This document shows, piece after piece, positions 22,092 to 33,898 of a DNA stretch of 64,000 nt. The notes under the pieces are model-generated. The model ran no database searches. It was given only the letters and a program-made list of their open reading frames with translations, and was not told the DNA's origin. Position 1 is the stretch's first letter. Every line of letters begins with the position of its first letter. The stretch is from Narthecium ossifragum (Eukaryota; Streptophyta; Magnoliopsida; Dioscoreales; Nartheciaceae): the NCBI GenBank assembly GCA_963920575.1, contig OY986965.1, positions 18,864,957-18,928,956 of the forward strand. Reading direction: 5' to 3'. Made by a program: the position numbers and the translations under genes.

Positions 22092-25000
22092 TGATAGAGC
22101 TTGAAAAGTATCGCAACTTAACACGCACGATCAAAATTATAAATTTATAATCGAACTTCAAACTAACTACTTTGGGGGTAGGTAGTAGTGAATCCGAGTG
22201 GAATCCACATGGAATGCATAGGAAAATAATTAAACTACTGAACTCAATCTAAGTATTCCAAGTTGCGAAAAGATTCAGAATTGAAATTAAACTAACTTTA
22301 CACTAAAGGATTGATAAATACGAGAAAAGGTACCAGGGAATTCTTAATCAATAACTAGGATTCTACCAGATCTTCTTATAATTAGAACGAGCTAACCGAA
22401 CTGAATGGTTTTTCTAATGCTTGATAGGTGAATGGATAGTTTTCTCTATCACTCAACAAGTTTCGGTTAGGATCCCTTGTCGGTGAGAGCAATTATCTAA
22501 AAGTCAGTGACCTAATGATTAGTTATGATAACTGCTAATTAATCCTCTGATTAGGATGAATTCATCACGAGAAAATAGTATAATATGGATTTAAGTGTAA
22601 GATCAAGATGGTTCTAGCACCTTGAGATCGCCAAATAGAATGTACCAAGGATTAGAAGTTAATCTAGTGATTCTAGCACTAACGTAGTGGTTCTAGCACT
22701 AGTGTCGTGGTTCTAGTACTATGAAATCCCTAATCTTTAATTAAGATGGATAACAGATTAAGAGTTGGTCATAATGGTTCTAGCATTACATGTAATGGTC
22801 CTAGCACCACAAGACTCTTAATCTTGAGAAGCAATCTCACATCCATGGTTCTAGCATGAATGTTTTGATAAGAATCTCTAATCTCAAGCCTAACATGCTC
22901 AAGAACTAGATCTAGGGCATAAAGGAACAAATTATTCATCCACTAATAATAAAATCACACCAAGTTCATAAAGAAATTAAGATCAATCCATACAAACCAT
23001 TCAAAAATGTATATAAGCCCAAAATCTTAGGAATCCCTAATAGAAACCCTAGTTACATCATAAGAATCCCATGGCAGGGAATTTAGCTACTCATTTTGAG
23101 GGTTTGATCCATAGATGAAGGTTGATGAAGCTCCTTCCGCCATGGATTTCCTGCCAAAAGATTCTAAAAAGAAAAGTTAAAAAGAGAAAAAATAAACTAA
23201 GAAAGAGTGGTCACTCTCCTTGGCCTCCAAGCAGCCAAGAGAGAGTCTAGAGAGCCCCAAAAAACCCTAAAAAATGCATATTTATAGCCTAGGAATCCCC
23301 TTAACTCGGATTAGATCTGAACCTTTGATTTTGCTTAACTGCTATCAAATGATCAATCATTTAAGGGTGAAGATCGATCATTTGATCCTAAAAAATTGGC
23401 TGCGCCCAAGGATGATCGATCATTTGAAAGGAAATGATCAATCATTCAAAACATGGCTCTCTGCCGTCTCTATTACAGTACAATGATCGATGATTATAGG
23501 GGAAGATGATCCATCATTTGATCTACGTATTTTCTCTTTTGCCATTCAGACTGCGCCATTGGTACTAAAAATACCATAACTTCCTATAGGAAATTCGGAA
23601 TCACAAACCGTAAAATTCTCCAGAAACTAGACTTCTAGAGCATTGTAACCATATATGGAATATTACCTGGTTCATTCTGAACAGATACAATTTTGATGTC
23701 AAAAATGGCCCATCTATGCTCATTTGCTCCTTTGACTTCGCAGGTTCTTTATTTGTTTGTTTTACCACTAATGTGAGGACCTGTCCCTCTACCCCTGTGA
23801 CTCGTTGTAAACCGCAAGGGCAATTTGATAAATTGCTCCTTGTTGGTTTGTTTCACACCCGCGTGTGCACACACTGGCCTTGTTTGTGTTAAATGCTTGT
23901 TTAGAATGGCTAGGTGGACCCGGGATCGGAAGATCCCAGCTCGGGCGCGCGGAAGCTTGCCTTTGGGCAGCTGACGACCCTTGAGCGATCGATCTCTCCT
24001 TGGAGTGATCGGTCGGACTCGTGAGCGAGTCGGTAGGTTTTGATCCGAGGCGAGAACGATCGATCGCTCCTTGGAGCGACCGATCGGACTCGAGTCGGTG
24101 GCTTTTTCTGCTTCGCGAGGACGGCTGCCGTTGGCCATCGCTCTCTCCTGTCAGAGATGGAAGACTTCCCCTCCCCTCCCCTCACTTTTTCCTCCTTCCC
24201 CCGGCTTTCCCCTTCCCCTTTCCCTCCTTTTCTTCCCCTCCTCTTCCTCCTTCTCCTCCTTTCTTCTTCCTCCTTCTTTCTTCTCCCGAGAGCCCTGTTT
24301 TTCCCCTATTTCCGGCAGCCATCTTCCTCACCTCCGTTCTCCCTCCTCCGGCCATCTTTTTTGGCGTTCGATGGCTCGTTGGATTCGTGACAACGAGAGG
24401 AAGATCCCTGAAGTGGTTTGGAGGCTTGTTGGTGATCGAATCGTGGGGAATCAGCCGAGGAAAGCGCAGCTAGGTAGGGTTATACCTACTAATGTTGTTT
24501 CGGGTTGTTCTCTAGATCTAGCCGTTGGATCTTGTTGATCCTTGTTTTGTTGGATTCCTTATACCTGTTAAAATTACTGATTTAAGTTTCATGTTAATCA
24601 GTTGAGATTTGAATAGGTTTTATGCAAGATTAGTCTCGGATTTCCGGTTTTCCGGCTTGCGGCGAGTTTTCCGGCCGGCGTGATCAATTAGCCCCTAAGT
24701 AGAGGCTTTGAGTGTTTTTGATTATAATATTATATTTCAGAATATAATATTATATTGTTACTATTCATTAGCGGTTTTCGGGGTTGCTTCCCGTTGTAGG
24801 AGTTCGCGGTTGACGGTCGTGGTACCGTCGTAATGCCGGGACCCGCTGCGGATCGGCTGGCAGCGGTCGGTGGTACCGCTGCAACGATCCAATAGACTTT
24901 TATGATTCTTGACATACTGTTGCATGCTTTGCTTCTTATCTGTGTATGTCATAGCATGCATTGTTGTTATGTGCATTAGTTGCATTGGTTAGGGCGTGGG

Positions 25001-26004
25001 TGATCTTTGGGTCGCCGTCCCGAGGCTGGAAGCTCGGACTTAGCCCTACGACCGGGGTTGGGTGGTTTGGACCCGGTTTGAATTGTGGTGTCCAGTCGAT
25101 TTGATGATAGGCTTAGATGACTGGTACATTTGTGGCTTGATGATTGTAGAGGTCGTGTCGGCCTCGAGTCGGATCTAAGGTGTAGCCGGTGTCCGGTGTT
25201 CCTAAAACTCTTGGGTAGAGGAGTTACCTACTCAGTGGTGCATTTTCCCACCAAACAGTGTTCAGTGTCCTGTTGAGAGTTAGCAGTGTCGTTTCCTGCT
25301 ACTGAGTGTGACCTGACATGTGACCAGCCCGGCTGGAAGACCATGATCGTGGGCCTCAGGGACACGCGGTGGGGTTATGGGACCCCTGTATACACCCAGG
25401 TCCTACTTGAGGGCGACACTGTTGCGTTTCCCTCTTCCTTCTGTGTGTCGTAGTGTAGATCCCTACTGAGCTTAGTGCTCACTCCTACCCGGGCTGCGTT
25501 TTGCAGGTGCAGGCGTCAGCTCTTCCTCTGTGGCCCTTACCGGGCAGTTAGTCGGCGGTGCGGCGGCGCCTGGTGGCTTTTGAGAGGTGGCGATATTTAC
25601 TGCTTTTACCCCTTTTGCTAGTTAGTCTCCTACGGGAGTAATGTGTATTTTGAATCTTCCCCTCTCCGAGGATTTGTATATTAACACTTTGAGTTTTAAT
25701 CTGTGGCTCGAGGTTATGCTAATCATTGTTGTTTTAATTGGGGGTGCTTTTGGTGAACTGTTAGGGAGACCAATAGGTTAGAGGGAACCCTCACCAGCTT
25801 TGTTTTCCGCGTTTTGTAGGTTCCGGTTCGCGTCGCCCGGCCCGGTTGGGCTTTCGCGGGTCGGGGCGCGACAACTAAATTTGATCTAATCTTCGCTGAG
25901 GGTCCTAATGCCTGAAATGAGGAGAAGAAAATCAAAATAGCATTGCTCAGAGACTAACAAGACATAGTTAAAAGGGTGATTTGTGCACTTTTCACGTCTT
26001 ATCA
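22092..26004 (-). repeat. B LTR, right copy (5' LTR of the minus-strand element)
   Basis: It begins TGATAGAGCTTG and ends ACGTCTTATCA, and is split by solo LTR C3. It carries about seven TGGTTCTAGCA-type words (22610-22860), a weakened TATA box (23278-23286), the GATCGATC array (23347-23522), and a block at about 23545-23650 that is conserved with the LTRs of F and G. Confidence 0.85.
23772..25873 (+). mobile_element. C3: solo LTR, Tekay/Del-like
   Basis: It is 2,102 bp, from TGTGAGGACCTGTCC to GGGTCGGGGCGCGACA, with a perfect TSD ACTAA (23767-23771 and 25874-25878). The empty site is visible in the other B LTR (GCACTAAACTTGATC near 20879). It has the 5' inverted repeat (23820-23836, GCAATTTGATAAATTGC), GATCGATC words, a donor-like hairpin (24471-24488), the AT hairpin (24723-24754), and the acceptor-like TTTTGCAG ending at 25506. 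Confidence 0.9.
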
Positions 26005-27833
26005 CTACGTAACTTCCCCTGGCGGTGAAACTGAGACTGAGCCTGAAATATAGGACGACCTCTAAAGCCCGATCAAAGCATAATTTGCAGCCGATAAGAT
26101 AGTCACCTCAATTCAACAAATTATTATAACAGATTAAATCCTAGATCTTGTTACCCAACCTAGGTTCTAAGGTTAGATCCGAGCTGCCCGAGCCCCCAGA
26201 TTGGCGATTAACCCATTGCCCATGCTTAGCCTAGGAACGCATCTAATGCAAACAATTCATGTATGATCATACACACAGACAACCGTTCAGGTATGCAACA
26301 ATATGCCAAGTATTATACAAGGTAAGGTGCAACACATAGCTCGCCTAAGTGTAAGCATAGCATTGGTCTAGTATAAGCGGATAAAATAGGCACTCAGACC
26401 TACAACGAGATACAACCCCAGCTAGCAATTGAACAATTATAATAATAAATTAATGAAAGCTGAGGGCGTACTTAAGGCCCATTTATTCTACACATCCTAG
26501 GAAAGCGTGACTCCCGTAGTTCAACCACAAGCCTTACCTGGGCTTAAACATATATAATAATAATATATCTAAGCTAAGATCGAAAAACTAAATTTATTCA
26601 TATTAAAGCAAACGATCTCGATAACTTCAGAAAATCATATCTGTCAATCTAGCCTACCGATAGACGTGAAACTTGATATGCCTACTGAACGACATAACCC
26701 GAATCACATATCTAAAGATCGGATCGATCGAATAAAAGCACACCGATGAAGACCTACAATTTCGGTTAAATCTCAGATTTGATAAACCTAGTCAAAACCC
26801 TTTCGAAAATAAATTGGATTGAAACCAAACTTTTTAGCTCACACCTAAATATCGCTGAGATCATCCCCTCCGAAGATCAGATCCAATTAATATCAAAAAA
26901 CCACTTAATTACACTAATTAAGATGACTGCCCTGTTTCAACACAAACAACCCATTTAATTTATAATAAATAGTAGATAAATCATAAAATCATGAAACAAG
27001 TTGGAATCTAAAGCTAACACAGAGATCTACAACTTTAATGTTGAAGATCAATTGAGATCATGCACATAAAAGCCGGACAATAAGCTAGAACATAGTTGTT
27101 TCTGCTAGAACAGAAAACCGGGAATAAATCAAGGAAAAACTCACTTAAATCCGGGTTAAATCCAACCAAAATCCAATCAAGCTTCAAAAAGATATTAATC
27201 ATACCTAGGATAACCATCTAGCATCGATTGATCAGCAATGTAAGCAATAAAGTAACCAAGAACACCTAATCAAGTCCTAGGGTTAGAATCCTACCATTCT
27301 ACGCTCATCCACGATTATTAATCCATGCAAGAGAGGTAACGATCTTCTCCTCCCCTTGTTGTTGACCTCTCCAAGCTGCCGGAACGCCATTAGCTACGAG
27401 ACCCTAGCCTCAGCGGAGAGAAGGAGGAAGAAGAGGAAAACAGAGGCGGTTCGTTGGCTACTTATAGGCCCGAGTCCGATCGGTCGCTCCAGAGCGATCG
27501 ATTGGATTAGGTCGGTTTGCGTCCTTAGTCGGACACGTCGGGGGTGGTGCCAACCTCGAATCCGACCGATCGCTTTGGGCTAATAGTTGTCCTAAAAACA
27601 GCTTCTGCACGCCCGAACTAAGATCTTTTGATCCCAAGTTTGCCTAAGGTTCTAATAAGCACAAATAACAAACAAAAGGGATGTGTGTATACATCGTGGA
27701 TGTGGAAACAACCGCCAAGGCGCAATTTACCAAATTGCTCTTGGGGTCTTCGTGATCAACCCGATCGTGGAACAAGGCCAAACTGGCCAGACCCTCGACT
27801 TAACGCGGTTGGACTGGGCAGGAGGAACGGGTT

Positions 27834-28429
27834 CTATGTGAGGGAAGTTAGTGGGGAAGGGGGTTATTGGGGATGAGTGGGAAGTTAGTGGGTGGTTAAT
27901 GAGGAAATTAATGGAGAGAAGAGGTAAGTTAATGGGGAAGTTAGTGGGTGGTTACTCAGCCAAGTAGCAGGGGCCCCACTTGCTATATATATTTAAACAA
28001 ACCGTCATGTGATTCAGTTATTTTAAGATCATGGAGTTTTCACTTATATCACATAAGAAGGATTAGCTGGCGAGCATACGGTTTTTTTGTGGGCGGGCGG
28101 CAAATAGTTCTCTCCCTTGTCGATGCTACTTCAAAAACATCATCGGTGAAGCTGAAGACCCAAGCGGAAGCCAACACCGCCTCACGTGCTCCATTCTATC
28201 GCCACTGGTCTCTAGAGCTCCTTGCGGCGCTTCCCTTCTTGGGATCAATGGCATTTATGCTTGCTGCTCTCCTTTGCGAGGCACTCTCAAGTTGCGTTTG
28301 GCTGCACGGCGGGAGACGTAGAGGGAGAGGGATGGAGTGGCAGAGAGAGAGAGAGAGAGAGGAGTGGAGACGAATGAGATTGCCCTCTTCAGTCTAAATA
28401 CCATTTTCCTCTGTCCCCTTCTCTTTTTG
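27834..28429. other. Unassigned sequence with GGAAGTTAGTGGG repeats
   Basis: 27838-27955 repeats GGAAGTTAGTGGG and GTGGTTA words in an irregular way. A TATA-like CTATATATATTT lies at about 27979. An open frame at 27948-28397 encodes 149 residues ending in Arg/Glu-rich sequence; I do not recognise it and see no conserved domain. It may be the start of LTR I or captured promoter sequence. Confidence 0.3.
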
Positions 28430-31400
28430 TTTCCTTCTTCACCCTCGCGCGCGATCCCTTCTTTCTTCTCCTCCACTTGTGACCGTGCCCGACCCCTTCT
28501 CGTTCTCTAGAGCTTCTTCGCCACCATCGCCGGCCACCGCGTCCTCATTGGAACCCCCTCACCTCTCTCGAGCCGTGGAGCCCTTTTCCCGCTCGTATCC
28601 AACTCCCTCTCCTACTTCCCTGTCTCCCGAGTTCGCCGAAAACCCTTCTTCCTCTCCGATCGACGAGCTCTGTCGGCCATCTCGCGTCACCTCCTCACCA
28701 CCGCCACGCCTCAACGGCTGGAACGACGTCGGGAAGCCTGGATCCCTCTTCCACGAGCTGCGAGGTAGGTTTCCTACCTAGGTCATTTATCCCCTTTCTT
28801 CTAGGCTGCTCTCTGATGTTTTTTCTTCATATGGTAAATGCTACTTAGGAGTCGATTATGATTTATTTGTGTTCTTAAGCATTTATTCTCGAATTTTTCC
28901 CGGATTTTGTCGATTCTCTGTTCTTCAATGAGCAGTCGAGTTCACGCTCGATTTCTGAGCTCTATGAGGATGCTCTGGGGGACTTTCAAGATGAAAGTTA
29001 TAGATCATCGAATATACTTTCTATTGTCGCTGGTTTCATAATTTTTGGATTGATAAACGAATTTTGGTGAATTTACTACTGAACTGTGTTGAAACAGAGA
29101 TTGGGGAGAAGATTAGTAAATTCTGTGAGGATCCGTTCCTCTGACCCGGCTCGACCGCGTTGGTCGAGGGCCGATCCCTTTTTGGGTTTGTTTTCGCGTC
29201 GAGTGCGATCGGCTGATCGCATGGCCTCTTTGCGACCCCAGGGGCAATTTGGTCAAATTGCGTCCTGTGGGTTGGATTTACACGCGCGTAACGCACACAC
29301 GGTCTTATAATGATGTATGTGTTTGAGTAGACCCATAGGGGTGATCTAGATCTGAGGATCGGGGCTTGATCTAGTAGATCTAGATCTGAACGGACGAGAT
29401 CCATTTGATGAGGATCGAAGGGCCTTGGACTTAAGTAGTCGTTAGTTAAAACCTAACCCCCGTTCTCTCTCTCATTAGGGCATTACTTCACCCGATAGAG
29501 AGAGAGAGGGAGACGGCGCCGATAGGAAGCGGCGGCGGGCGGCTGAGGAGAGAGGGAGGAGGCGTTCACGGTGACGTGCGAGCGACGGCGAGCTCAGGGA
29601 CGATAATCGCTGCCGGAGAAGAAGACGGAATCTCGACGCCGGAGGTAGGGATTCCTACCCTAACCCTTGGTTAGGCTTTAGGTTTGCATCTGTGATTGTC
29701 TTGAGGTATGGTCTGTCTCCGATGAATGCGTTCCTCTTTTCCGGTGGGTTTTATGTTTGGATTTTCGGATTCCGACGATGCCATGAGTTCTCGTTTTGGT
29801 TTTTCCGGTGTGGTTCTTCTTTCCGTGATGCTAAGCTCTGTTTTTCTGATGCTATGCTCTGTTTTCCAATGCTTGGCTTCATCCTTGGTTCCTCCGGCGA
29901 TGCAACCTATGTAAGCTCTATTTCCTTTGGTTTTTCCGGCGACGCCTTGCTCTGTTTCCTTGCGTCCTCGACTTCTTCGTCCTCCCGGTGATGCTTGTGC
30001 TAGGTTCTAGGGGTTCCGGATAGGATCGTCTGATAGTTGCTCTCCCCTCTCCCCTGTTGCTTCTCCTGGTTGCTGCGGTGGGTTAGATCTCAGGTTTCCC
30101 TTTTTCACAGATCTTTTCCCCTGTTCTTCACCTCTTTTCCTCTGTTCTTGGTTGGGTTTCTCTTCCCCGGTTCTTGGCTGGCTGAATACTGGAGCTTTCC
30201 GAACCCCGTTGGATCTTCTGGTGTTTGTTGTGGGATTCCTTTCCTTGTTTCGATTTGGTTGAATGCACCGGAGTTGGCTTGAGACTTAGACGTAGGTTTT
30301 GTTTTCCCGGAATTCGTTGGGGTTCTTCCTCCTCCCTGTGTTCTGGTGCCCGATTCCTCCCCTGTCTGCCATGAATTGATTGGGGGAAACTCGCAGTCCC
30401 CGTTCCCAGTTGAAGCTTCACCTGTGGAGATGAGGGTCAGCTGTTGAGGCCCTCCTTGTGGTTCTGTTGGTGTGGATTTGGCTTCCGATTCCTCAGTCCT
30501 CAGCTAAGCCCAGCTAGATCATTTTCTTTCGGCCTTTGTTAAAGAGTTGGGCTGCCAAATGTATTGTTGCTTCAGTGTTCCTGTGATGGTAGTATGATTA
30601 TATTGAGTGTATCCATTACAGGGTATAGTAGCTTGTTTCCCTTACTTGTTCAATTCCTGTGATCACATGCTACTGTTTGATCCTTAGCTGGTCATATCTG
30701 CAATTCTATATTATTTCTATACTATGCTCAAGCCTAGAGCCGGCGGTGTGCCCGTTCTTATTTTATTTGTGGAAATGTGTTGATCTGATTGGGCCGAAGG
30801 TGTGCCCTATTGTATGTGATGAATAAGATGATATATGATTGGGATATGCGAAATTCTATGCTTGGCTTCTGTCTATTCTTAAATGCTGAATCTATTTTAT
30901 AGCGATGCTATATCTTGTGGACATGTGATTGATGAATTGACATGTAGAGGCACCTAGGGCTAGTTGTTTGAATAGGCTCATGCATGTGTATGCATTAGAA
31001 GCATTAAGGCTAGGTGCGGGCGATGGGCTCGATCGCCGATCCGAGGGCTCGGGTAGCTCGGATCTAGCTCTAGGACCGAGGTATGGGTAGGAGGATTAGG
31101 GCGAGATGGTGTGATTATAATCTTGTGTTGATTGAGGTTACAACCTAGATATACTCTTGATTGATGATATTGAGGTGTAGAGGTCGTGTCTACTTTCGCT
31201 CCAAGTGCTAGATATGGATGTCGATGTCCCTGACTTGTGTCCCCACTAGGGACGGTGGTATTGAGACTGGGTAGGGTGGAACCTGGACAGGAGCCCGCAG
31301 TCGTGTTGTTTCTCCTTGTTGGGTGAGGGTGGGACCTGGACAGGAGCCCTCGGGGAATCGACGAGGCTAGGGTTAGTCTCTTGGCATATTTAACCTTGAC

Positions 31401-33883
31401 GAAAGCAGATACAGTTGCAGTCTACCCTTTCCTTGAGAGTGCCGTAGAGTAGAACCCTACTGGGCTTTATGCTCACCCTACCCGGGCTGCGTTTTGCAGG
31501 TGCAGGCGCCGCTCCTTCTTCCTCAGTAGTTCCAGGCGGATCAGTTCTTGAAGGCGCATCTACTTCGGGTGGACCTTGAGGTTGTTGACAAATTGAGGGC
31601 TTCTATTCAGTATTTCATTTATTTTATTTGATATAGTTAAACTTTGGAGATTATTTTCTTATTTGAGGACAAATTGTATAACTTTTAATTTTGATATAAA
31701 TGACAATGATGTTTATTTAGATGTTTAAATTGGGTTGTAATAATGATAGTTGATGTGAATCTAAATTTAGCCCTCATGATCAAATATTTAAATTTATTGT
31801 GAATATTGGAAGATGTACAGGTTCCTTGTGTAAGAATTATAGAGGAGATTCTGTCAAAATTTTTGCGCTCATTGATGATTAAACAGGTTTAGGTTGCTCA
31901 CTCTCCGATCTGGATGGGTTTTCTGGGTCGGGGTGTGACAAATTCTGTGGAAATTACACTTCAATCGATCCAATTCTTGGATATCATGCTCCCAGCATAT
32001 CAATCTATATCTGATCAAGTTTAATTAGAAATTTGACGTCGTTTGGATGTCGAATTGACAAGATTTCATGTTCGCTAATTATAGGTTACTGTAGCAATCC
32101 GAAAATTAAATATTTTCTTGGATTTTTAATGGTCATTCATGCTTAATTCACCTAAACCATTGAATTAGTATTCCTAGCAACATCTAAGGTTTACATGCTT
32201 AATTGTCTGATTTTTTGGGTGGGTAAATAATTGAATTTTACCATGTTTAGTTAGTTGCTAATCTTGTTGTGCACTTAGCAATTAATTTATAAAGCATGTT
32301 TTACTTGTATTATAGATATGTAGCAAGTTTATTAGAATTGAATCGAAGGTCCTGATTTTGATCTGAGGTTTTCGCCAAAGCTCTCCCCTCCGTTTGAAAT
32401 GGATTTTGGATTTGTGTTATCGATCATGCTAGGGATTAGGTATGCCTTGTTTTATGCTAATTAGATGTAGTAGTATACTAGATATATCTCTTTGTTCATT
32501 AACCTTCTTAGCGTAGGTTTTTATATATATTTATTTATATACTTGTTTAAGCCCTTATTGAGCTCATAGTGAACCAAGGGAGTCACTCCCATTGGGAGTG
32601 TTTAGATAACTAGATGGGCCAAAGGTGTACCCTACATTATGTAAGTTGTTATTGTTAATTGATTAACCGGGGTTGTACGGCTGTGTATGTCGTTGTAATG
32701 TCAAAATTTGGATTGATATTGGGTTGTTAGCGGCCTGAGTTGCCGCTGTTTTAATTAGATGTTCTGTTGAGGCATGTTTGCTTGTTGTCGAGCCTTGTGG
32801 GCGCTCGTGGGCCGTTGTGCCCTTTTATTTATTCAATATTAGACTTTTAGCTTGATGTAGACCCATGCTATGTTTACTCTCCAGCAAGTTTGATGTTTGC
32901 CTAGCCCATGAGTGTTGTTCCGGCATATTGTTGCATGCTCCTATTTTCGTATTCCGGTGCCTGACCATTACATGCATTTGATTACATTAGAAGCATTAGG
33001 CTAGAACGTGGGCGAATAGGGGTTTCGTCGATCTGAGGGCTCGAGCAGCTCATATCTTGACATATGGCCGGGCTTGGGTAGAATACAGACTAGGACGTGA
33101 TTGTCACGTTTAATCAATCTTGCTGCTTTGAAGACTGATTAAGTATTTGGCCGTGAACATTATCTGATTGAGGTGTAAAGGTCGTCTTAGGTTTCCGACT
33201 TGGTCTCAGTTTCAGTATTAGGGGAAGTTACGTACTACCCTATGTCTTACGCCATGTTGTTTCAGCGCTGGAGCGCTTGGTTGTTGAGAGGGACCAGTGT
33301 TGACAATGTAGGTCATCAGAGTGCTTGCCCTCGGGTAGGCGGTGTTCATAACATGTGTTTTCCAGAGATGAGATGAAACATGAGACTTTGATGTTCCCTT
33401 TCCTTTCAATGTGACGTAGAGTAGAACCCTACGGAACTTATCGCTCACTCTTATCCGGGATGCGTTTGCAGGTACAACAGCGGTTCCCTCGTCATGTAGT
33501 GGCGGCGTCGGAGGTGGTCCTTCTCCTGGTGGTGCGTGAGATCGAGGAATCCTCATCAGTTTATTTCAATTCAATTTGTGTATAACTTTGAATTGTAATC
33601 TTGAGAAGAGATGTATTTGTTTTCCAAATTGATCTAAATTGATAAAGATTGTTGTACTTAGAGGACTTGTATCGTTGTTGCATCATTTAATGTTAATTGA
33701 GTCTTTTAGTAGTTAGTTTTGTATTATGAATTGATGATATAATAGTTTAAATTAATTGTGAATATTATAATTCTACTCCAAGATTTAAAAGTAATATTTA
33801 TAGGGGAGGCTCTCGCCCTTTGATTTTAGGTTTACAACCCTCACGCCCCGAACCGGATGGGTTTTCTGGGTTGATGTGTGACA
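28430..33883 (+). mobile_element. LTR of element I (Tekay/Del-like), split by D2; 5' boundary unclear
   Basis: The right end GGATGGGTTTTCTGGG...TGATGTGTGACA at 33883 is followed by a tRNA-iMet primer site, so this is a 5' LTR. A C/T-rich leader (28430-28740) leads into a perfect donor-like hairpin AGGTAGG-TTT-CCTACCT (28763-28779). The acceptor-like CGTTTGCAG ends at 33471. Solo LTR D2 sits inside. I could not find the TGTGAGG start, so the 5' coordinate is approximate. The open frame 28479-28781 is a proline/serine-rich reading of the leader. Confidence 0.65.
29124..31940 (+). mobile_element. D2: solo LTR, Tekay/Del-like
   Basis: It is 2,817 bp, from TGTGAGGATCCGTTCC to GGGTCGGGGTGTGACA, with a perfect TSD AATTC (29119-29123 and 31941-31945). 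It holds the inverted repeat GCAATTTGGTCAAATTGC (29244-29261), AGATCTAGATCT-type palindromes near 29347-29390, a donor-like hairpin GGTAGG-GATT-CCTACC (29644-29659), and the acceptor-like TTTTGCAG ending at 31499. Confidence 0.9.
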
Positions 33884-33886
33884 ACT

Positions 33887-33898
33887 TGGTATCAAATC
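33887..33898 (+). other. Primer-binding site of element I (tRNA-iMet type)
   Basis: TGGTATCAAATC lies 3 bases after the LTR end. The next 40 bases (GACTGTAGGTCCCAGGGATA...) resemble those after the C2 primer site, showing that I and C2 belong to one lineage. Confidence 0.75.

Larger units (their letters stand above)
16054..26004 (-). mobile_element. B: non-autonomous Athila/Tat-like LTR element (LARD-type), minus orientation
   Basis: Two LTRs of one family, each TGATAGAGC...TCTTATCA on the plus strand, flank a 1.08-kb non-coding centre. The TSD is CTACA (16049-16053) and CTACG (26005-26009). Next to the right-hand LTR lies a primer-binding site exactly complementary to the 3' end of tRNA-Asp, which fixes the minus orientation and the Athila/Tat affinity. 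With later insertions removed, the LTRs are about 1.76 and 1.81 kb. No gag or pol is present, so any past movement must have used proteins of an autonomous relative. Both LTRs were later hit by Tekay-like elements (C2 and C3). Confidence 0.85.
15450..27833 (-). mobile_element. A: solo LTR, Tekay/Del-like, minus orientation, split by element B
   Basis: The left end is TGTCACACCCC and the right end is the reverse of a D-type LTR start (GCAATTTACCAAATTGC at 27722-27738, then ...GGAGGAACGGGTT). CTATG flanks both sides (15445-15449 and 27834-27838), although the last bases of the right terminus appear lost. After removing B and its TSD the LTR is about 2.43 kb, close to D3 (2.415 kb). The target site for B is confirmed by the related LTR J, which reads ...GCAACACGTAACTTCCC (about 1813-1830) where A has ...GCACTAC, B, then CTACGTAACTTCCCC. 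An acceptor-like reverse TTTTGCAGGTGCAGG lies near 15779-15793. Confidence 0.75.

Noticed and set aside
27837..27850. TGTGAGGG as the start of another Tekay-like LTR
   Set aside because: The TGTGAGG overlaps the CTATG duplication of LTR A and none of the usual following sequence (ACC..., GCAATTT repeat) is present.
27948..28397. 149-codon open frame as a host gene
   Set aside because: No recognisable domain, an Arg/Glu tail from a (GA)n tract, and retroelement sequence on both sides. Kept as unassigned sequence.
28479..28781. 100-codon proline/serine-rich open frame
   Set aside because: It ends at the donor-like hairpin of LTR I and is the same kind of leader reading. No conserved domain is seen.
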